Source of the DNA: Enterovibrio norvegicus FF-33
GTDB lineage: Bacteria; Pseudomonadota; Gammaproteobacteria; Enterobacterales; Vibrionaceae
Assembly (NCBI RefSeq): GCF_000286835.2
Contig: NZ_AJYD02000038.1
Coordinates: 379,916-443,915, forward strand
DNA: 64,000 nucleotides
Reading direction: 5' to 3'
How positions within the stretch are numbered: position 1 is the stretch's first letter; every line of letters starts with the position of its first letter. Below the pieces are notes generated by a model, which was given only the letters and a program-made list of their open reading frames with translations, had not been told where the DNA came from and searched no databases. Shown here piece after piece: positions 60,342-64,000 of the stretch. The translations under genes and the position numbers were made by a program.

Positions 60342-60692
60342 TCCAACTTCCCTCTATAAGCACATAACTTCCTTTTTTCGCGACCTTAAAGACACCGTTA
60401 AACATACCTTGATACTCATTGACCCATGCCCGCCAGCTTAACCCGCTGGCTTAACTGGAAAGTGAACAACCAAGTTGCTGACGCCTAGTCTGGCCCTGTC
60501 ACATGAATGACAGGCAGCCGTGAGACCGCAGTAAGAGACCCTCTATATGTGTTTGCCGTAAGCAACGACTTAATGGCTCAAATAACGACGCAAAGTGAAT
60601 GACTTTGTTGTTCGAAAGCAGTGACTGCTTACGCAGTCATAAAGACAGCCATGCCTCTTGACCGGAGAGGGGCTCATATGTGTTAGGTGTAA
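60342..60692. other. Gene-free multi-hairpin element between cassettes
   Basis: No gene is supported in 351 bp. At least four hairpins are visible: GCCAGC/GCTGGC at 60432-60450, CCTGTCA/TGACAGG at 60495-60514, GACTGC/GCAGTC at 60623-60638 and CCTCT/AGAGG at 60654-60670. A perfect R''-like ACCTAAC follows the VOC gene on the minus strand at about 60683, and GTTATGT lies before the YjbR-type gene. It may be an attC carrying an inserted structured element. Confidence 0.5.
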
Positions 60693-61067
60693 TCACTCAG
60701 ACTCCCAAGGTGAACAAATGTCAATTAGGCAACCATTTGGGTCTTTTACCAGAAAGCGGCGTTGCCCGTAAAATTCATTGCGAGGTTCATGCAAAATAGG
60801 TAACCCCATAGTTAATGCAGTCTGGTAAGTGGCATCAACATCCTTTACTACGAAGGTGACGTACATACCGGTTGGGGGTTTTTGATAATCTCTGGGTACA
60901 AGATCGTGATTCCTCTGAATAATTCCATATTCAATTTCCGAATCTTCTGGAGAGCAAAGTTGCACATACCAATCGCTGTCGTACTTCACATTGAAGCCAA
61001 GTAGCTCAACATAAAATTCTTTGCTTTTTTGTAAATCGTCAGAGCATATATTTGTCAGTATTCTCAT
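60693..61067 (-). CDS. VOC-family (glyoxalase/bleomycin-resistance fold) protein, cassette gene
   Basis: The 124-residue protein has the VOC start MRILTNICSDDLQKSKEFYV, ELLGFNVKYDSDWY, a second beta unit YVTFVVKDVDATYQTAL and GQRRFLVKDPNGCLIDI. Members bind metal and act on small molecules or bind antibiotics; substrate unknown. The ATG follows AAAGGA; a longer frame to 61103 runs into attC remains. Confidence 0.85.
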   Translation of the reverse strand: MRILTNICSDDLQKSKEFYVELLGFNVKYDSDWYVQLCSPEDSEIEYGIIQRNHDLVPRDYQKPPTGMYVTFVVKDVDATYQTALTMGLPILHEPRNEFYGQRRFLVKDPNGCLIDICSPWESE

Positions 61068-61081
61068 AACTATCCTTTGAC

Positions 61082-61095
61082 AGCTAACGTTGTGA
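61082..61095 (-). other. attC remnant (R' end) cut by an IS10-like end
   Basis: On the minus strand ACAACGTTAGCT is an R'-like end (GTTAGCT) directly before the VOC gene's ribosome-binding site. The rest of the site is missing because the sequence changes at 61096 into an IS10-like terminal sequence. Confidence 0.5.
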
Positions 61096-61775
61096 TCTAG
61101 CAAATCCCCTCATAATTCCTTTTCTAAACAATGAGAAAGACGCGCATCGACCCTTTTGATCTAATGAATTTCGCCAAAACCACATTCCAATAAAAGGAAT
61201 GAACAATGCGCGATATTCAAATTCTACAAGATACTCTACAAAATCAGTGTCCCACTATTCATAAAAAACGACTTCACTCTCTGATACTTGCGAGTCGACC
61301 GATTGCTTGGTAATGCCATAAAGAACTCTATCCCAATGCAAACAACAAACCCGCCTATCTGGGCACTTGCCAACTCGCACGCCGCTCTCCTTTGGCTTGT
61401 CATGCTCATCTTGTTAAACAGGCACCGAAAGGACGGAAAGCGCAACGTCATACCCGTACCAGCAAGAAGCATACGGCGTCTCGTCTCTTTGACAAAAGCG
61501 CAAACGCGCCGTGGATGCTGGTGACTAATATCCCCAATGACACGCTAAACGCGATTCAGATAACACGCTTATATGCAAAGAGAATGCAGATAGAGGAAGC
61601 GTTCCGCGACTTAAAAAGTCCCGCATATGGACTGGCTCTATGGCACAACCTAACGCGTTGTATCAAGCGCCTCAACATCTTGTTATTGATTGCGTTGCTG
61701 GCAGAGGTATTGATGTGGTGGAACGGTCTCATTGCGACAAAAGCAAAATGGCAATACGACTTTCAACGGGACTGA
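61096..61775 (+). mobile_element. Remnant of an IS4-family, IS10-like insertion sequence
   Basis: The left end CTAGCAAATCCCCTCATAA resembles the IS10 terminal repeat (CTGAGAGATCCCCTCATAA). A transposase remnant follows from 61206. No right terminal repeat is present: the sequence switches near 61775 to an IS91-type gene. The element is dead. Confidence 0.75.
61206..61775 (+). pseudogene. IS10-like (IS4 family) transposase pseudogene
   Basis: The start MRDIQILQDTLQNQCPTIHK matches the IS10 N-terminus and runs to SLILA. It is then joined, by deletion of about 30 codons, to RVDRLLGN, shifts frame, loses the region with the first catalytic aspartates, and continues as APKGRKAQRHTRTSKK, ANAPWMLVTNIP and LYAKRMQIEEAFRDLKSPAY, which holds the YREK-like Glu region. 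It ends about 80 residues before the usual C-terminus. At least two deletions and one frameshift make it inactive. Confidence 0.85.
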
Positions 61776-61794
61776 CGATATTGTGGGAGGACGC

Positions 61795-62172
61795 ATGAGC
61801 ACCTTTCTTTCCTTGCTCAATCATCATGGCGCTGAACTCGAGCCAAGGCGCCTTAACCCAGATATCTCTCGTGCCATCATGGCCATGTCTCGCTGCCGAA
61901 CAGGGGCATTAGGTCACGTGCAATGGGGTTGTCAGGGGTGTCACCATGATGACCGAACGCCGCTATCTTGTGGGCACCGTCATTGTCCGCAGTGTCAACA
62001 CACCAACACCATGCAATGGCTGGCTCGGCAAGAGGCGAAGTTATTGCCGACACACTATTTTATGATCACTTTCACCGTGCCTGCCGAACTCAGAAAAATG
62101 GCTATCACACACGCGAGGTGTTTGTGTCACTGGCTCAGAGGAGGACGAACCGAGAAATACACGCACCGCTAA
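61795..62172 (+). pseudogene. IS91-family transposase, truncated N-terminal part
   Basis: The frame starts MSTFLSLLNHHGAELEPRRL behind a GGGAGG site and contains the zinc-binding motif LSCGHRHCPQCQ and LLPTHYFMITFTVPAELRK, typical of the Y2 rolling-circle transposases of IS91 and ISCR. The family is about 300-500 residues; only about 100 are recognisable before the frame becomes unrelated near 62105. The catalytic tyrosines are absent. Confidence 0.82.
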
Positions 62173-62298
62173 CGTAAATCATTGAAGTAAATGGTTATCT
62201 ATTAACTTCATGGCTACGCTCGTCCTGACAAAAGTGACGGGCGTAGATCCATCCTATGCTCATCCGAGCAATTTACTCAATAAAGAGGCGTCGGGCTT

Positions 62299-62353
62299 GT
62301 TCAACACCCGAATAAAGTGTCGGCTGCGCGACACTTATTCTTATTTGTTAGTT
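62299..62353 (-). other. Short attC site (55 bp) after the GNAT cassette
   Basis: On the minus strand the site runs from AACTAAC (R''-like) to GTTGAAC, an exact GTTRRRY core. Between them AATAAGTGTCG pairs with CGACACTTTATT around a six-base loop. The GNAT stop codon lies inside the R'' end. The short form is like the 59-base elements of mobile integrons. Confidence 0.7.
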
Positions 62354-62881
62354 GTTTATTTGCAATAATTGCTGGTTACTTTCCCAGACATATAGCAAAT
62401 CATTGATTTTTTCATCGCTACCTGGTGGTTGCCACAAATTCGTTTCTTGGTGCTTAGCGCCAATTCTATGGTAGAAACTTCGCGCATTTAGATTGTCTTC
62501 GAGGACTTCAAGGTATAAGCCTTTATTTTCAAATAACTCGTCAGCCCATTTGGCAATTAAGTACATTAATTGTTTACCAACGCCATTCCCTTGGGAAGAT
62601 TTTGAAACATGTAAATTATCAACGAAAGTTCCCCATTTGGAGTTTTCATTTCCATAAGCGCAGATGAAACCACAAATTTGGTTATCTTTAGTAGCAATCA
62701 ATACTCGCTGATTCTCTTTGGGACTAGATAAGCGACCTTCCCAAGATGCACGTCGCTCTTCCCAAACATCATTATCTAAAAAGTTATCAGGGAATATTCC
62801 TCGATACGATTCTCGCCAACTTTCAGCATGCAACTTAGCTAAGCTTTCTAAGTCATTTATATTAGCAATTCTGAACTGCAT
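62348..62881 (-). CDS. GNAT acetyltransferase, cassette gene
   Basis: The 177-residue protein starts MQFRIANINDLESLAKLHAE and has VDNLHVSKSSQGNGVGKQLM, the acetyl-CoA loop, followed by LYLEVLEDNLNARSFYHRIGA. GNAT genes are among the commonest integron cassettes and may confer resistance or metabolic changes; substrate unknown. The stop overlaps the following attC, and a full VCR-like attC lies directly upstream, so this is a complete cassette. Confidence 0.88.
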   Translation of the reverse strand: MQFRIANINDLESLAKLHAESWRESYRGIFPDNFLDNDVWEERRASWEGRLSSPKENQRVLIATKDNQICGFICAYGNENSKWGTFVDNLHVSKSSQGNGVGKQLMYLIAKWADELFENKGLYLEVLEDNLNARSFYHRIGAKHQETNLWQPPGSDEKINDLLYVWESNQQLLQINN

Positions 62882-62901
62882 AAACTGGAATCTCCAATGA
62901 C

Positions 62902-63027
62902 AACTAACGTCGTTTTAAGGGGCGTAAAACATTAGCTTCACGTAATAAAGCCACCGTACACGCCATAAGTTGATATAACAAAATTTGCGGGAATGTTTTT
63001 CGTCCGCCTTGAAAACCTTTGTTATAA
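62902..63027 (-). other. VCR-like attC site (126 bp)
   Basis: On the minus strand it runs from TTATAACAAAGGTTTTCAAG to CCTTAAAACGACGTTAGTT. The outer arms are complementary: TAACAAAGGTTTTCAAGGCGG and the reverse complement of the right end TAACGTCGTTTTAAGGGGCG (each 20 or fewer: core TAAC-GTTTT-AAGG). The ACGCCCCTTA-ACGTTAG end matches VCR right ends. Length equals typical VCRs. Confidence 0.85.
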
Positions 63028-63237
63028 AGCTGCCACCCAATCCGTTTGAATAGCCGAACCTCGCCTTTTGCCTTTGCAAGCAGCCCTTGGGATGCTTGGT
63101 CTTTTCTGGCCATTGATGGCTTGTTTGCAACACTTTCAATGGTGAGCGGCGATCCAAAACCAAACCGCTTTTTTGTTGAGAAAACCACTGTGGTTTGGCG
63201 CTCAAAGTCGCTGCTTACATGTAAGTAAAATTACAGC
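63028..63237 (-). other. Cassette interval without a recognisable gene
   Basis: The 210 bp between two attC sites hold no convincing gene. Minus-strand frames at 62904-63205 run through the attC and lack a family match. The interval may be a promoter-type or gene-less cassette, or the remains of a deleted one. Confidence 0.55.
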
Positions 63238-63358
63238 GTATAACGTCGCAATAACGGGCGCTTACCAAACCGCCCAAAACTGCTTAAAACCGCTTATTCA
63301 CAACAGGTTAGACAACCGTCCGCAGTGACAAAGCGTCCCGTTGATTGTTTTGTTATAT
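63238..63358 (-). other. VCR-like attC site (121 bp)
   Basis: On the minus strand it starts ATATAACAAAACAATCAACG and ends CGTTATTGCGACGTTATAC. The outer arms pair well: CAATCAACGGGACGC against CAATAACGGGCGC of the reversed right end. It follows the secreted-protein cassette by 40 bp. Confidence 0.88.
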
Positions 63359-63398
63359 CAAGTATTTTCTCAACGCCACACATAACTAAAAATCAAAC

Positions 63399-63848
63399 TT
63401 ATTTGAATTCTACGTTAGAGACTTGAAGTCGAGAGGAGCTACTGTTTATGCATTTTCGCTCCACATTAACACCTATAACATGATATAAATACTTACCTTT
63501 TTGTCCCTCTGTCAGCAAAGTGAATTGAGCTATACCAAAAGGGTACTCAGTACTAATCACAACATGAGTAGACTGTAACTTTGCTAAAGAAACACTTTGG
63601 GCACTATTTTCAAGATGTTTGAAGGTTTTTCTTAGGCCAAAAGGTGATGTTGTTTCGCGAAATTGATCACATCCAAGCTTGTAGGCATTGCTGAAATCAC
63701 CTTCCTGTTGTTCGCGCATAAATTCAAAAGCCACAAGACTGCTAGTTGCTTCTATTTCTTCCACGTATGACAACAACTCTTCTTTTTCAATGGCAATAAC
63801 AGAGTTTGAAATAAGAAATATTATTAATAAGTACACATGCCTAATCAT
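63399..63848 (-). CDS. Secreted protein of unknown function, cassette gene
   Basis: The 149-residue protein has a signal peptide (MIRHVYLLIIFLISNSVIA) and a mature domain with one or two cysteine-containing segments (YKLGCDQFRE, NVERKCINSSS). No family is recognised. A GGAG site lies six bases before the chosen ATG; a TTG four codons upstream is less likely. attC sites on both sides show it is an integron cassette. Confidence 0.75.
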   Translation of the reverse strand: MIRHVYLLIIFLISNSVIAIEKEELLSYVEEIEATSSLVAFEFMREQQEGDFSNAYKLGCDQFRETTSPFGLRKTFKHLENSAQSVSLAKLQSTHVVISTEYPFGIAQFTLLTEGQKGKYLYHVIGVNVERKCINSSSSRLQVSNVEFK

Positions 63849-63864
63849 GTGGTTCTCCAATCTG

Positions 63865-63964
63865 ATATAACGCCGCGTTAAGCGGACTAAAATTGTGGGT
63901 TATAATGTGTAGCGAAGCGAAACATAACCCACTGTTTTAGTTCCGTTTAAACGCCTTGTTGAAC
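63865..63964 (-). other. attC site (100 bp) with long internal palindrome
   Basis: On the minus strand the ends are GTTCAAC, an exact RYYYAAC core, and GTTATAT. The interior folds almost end to end: ACTAAAACAGTGGGTTAT pairs with ATAACCCACAATTTTAGT around a loop with GCTTCGC. It separates the secreted-protein cassette from the next one, which runs off the window. Confidence 0.85.
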
Positions 63965-64000
63965 GAAGCCGCTATGCGGCAGAATAACACCACACCGCCT

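Noticed and set aside
62216..62252. Hairpin CTACGCTCGTC/GACGGGCGTAG-like after the IS91 fragment as an attC
   Set aside because: No RYYYAAC/GTTRRRY ends at suitable distances could be paired; may be a remnant of the mobile element.
62904..63205. Two overlapping minus-strand frames of about 95 codons
   Set aside because: They read through a VCR-like attC; the shared LWR-W-like peptide with the frame at 59513-59947 comes from attC homology and is not evidence of a protein family.

Overview
The window looks like chromosomal DNA of a Vibrionaceae bacterium, with the Grimontia/Enterovibrio/Photobacterium group as a plausible home. The evidence is gammaproteobacterial synteny (elyC/cmoM-mukFEB, kdsB-ycaR-lpxK-msbA-comEC, lolCDE-mfd, hinT-ycfL-lpoB-thiK-ycfP-ndh), a PilZ gene beside mfd followed by csiV as in Vibrio, several chemotaxis and cyclic-di-GMP genes, and VCR-like integron attC sites at the right end. 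No rRNA, tRNA, CRISPR array, prophage or replication origin was seen.

Layout. 1-3.7 kb: 3' end of an OlsF-like ornithine-lipid acyltransferase, then two peptidoglycan 3-3 crosslink enzymes (mepK, ldtD). 3.8-8.7 kb: a four-gene periplasmic iron-associated operon (imelysin, di-haem DUF1111 protein, imelysin lipoprotein, DUF1513 protein) behind a Fur-box-like site. 9-17.1 kb: CosR/EctR-like MarR regulator, EamA exporter, REC-EAL protein, YdhF-type aldo/keto reductase, Asp/Glu racemase, GNAT and a Cache-type chemoreceptor. 17.2-25.5 kb: the mukB-mukE-mukF-cmoM condensin operon with divergent elyC. 25.6-32.3 kb: the LPS block kdsB-ycaR-lpxK-msbA, then comEC interrupted by one in-frame amber codon, and a DUF2062 protein. 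32.4-40.8 kb: lolE-lolD-lolC, a PilZ protein, mfd, csiV. 40.9-51.1 kb: GNAT, CHASE-GGDEF-EAL protein, ndh with an upstream FNR-type site, ycfP, a DUF6279 lipoprotein where E. coli has nagZ, a thiK-like kinase, lpoB, ycfL, a COG3014-like lipoprotein and hinT. 51.5-53.6 kb: a second chemoreceptor. 54.1-56 kb: two tandem GH17 beta-glucanase-like enzymes without signal peptides, behind a 20-bp perfect LacI-type palindrome.

56-64 kb is accessory DNA. All intact genes there lie on the minus strand. At least five attC-like recombination sites, a sixth cut by an IS10-like end, gene fragments (nucleotidyltransferase, possible DUF1801), a dead IS10-like transposase and an IS91-type fragment mark the far end of a chromosomal integron cassette array. 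Its integrase, if present, should lie beyond position 64000. Cassette products include a GNAT, a VOC protein, a YjbR-type protein, a small lipoprotein and a secreted unknown; an AlkD-like HEAT protein and a YkgJ-type cysteine-cluster protein lie in the more decayed inner part. A 350-bp gene-free segment with at least four hairpins (60.34-60.69 kb) sits where an attC would be expected and is the least explained structure here.

The core genes mostly serve the cell envelope: peptidoglycan crosslinking, lipid A and Kdo supply, lipoprotein export and PBP1B activation. Chromosome organisation (MukBEF), repair (Mfd), respiration (Ndh) and signalling genes are interleaved with them.
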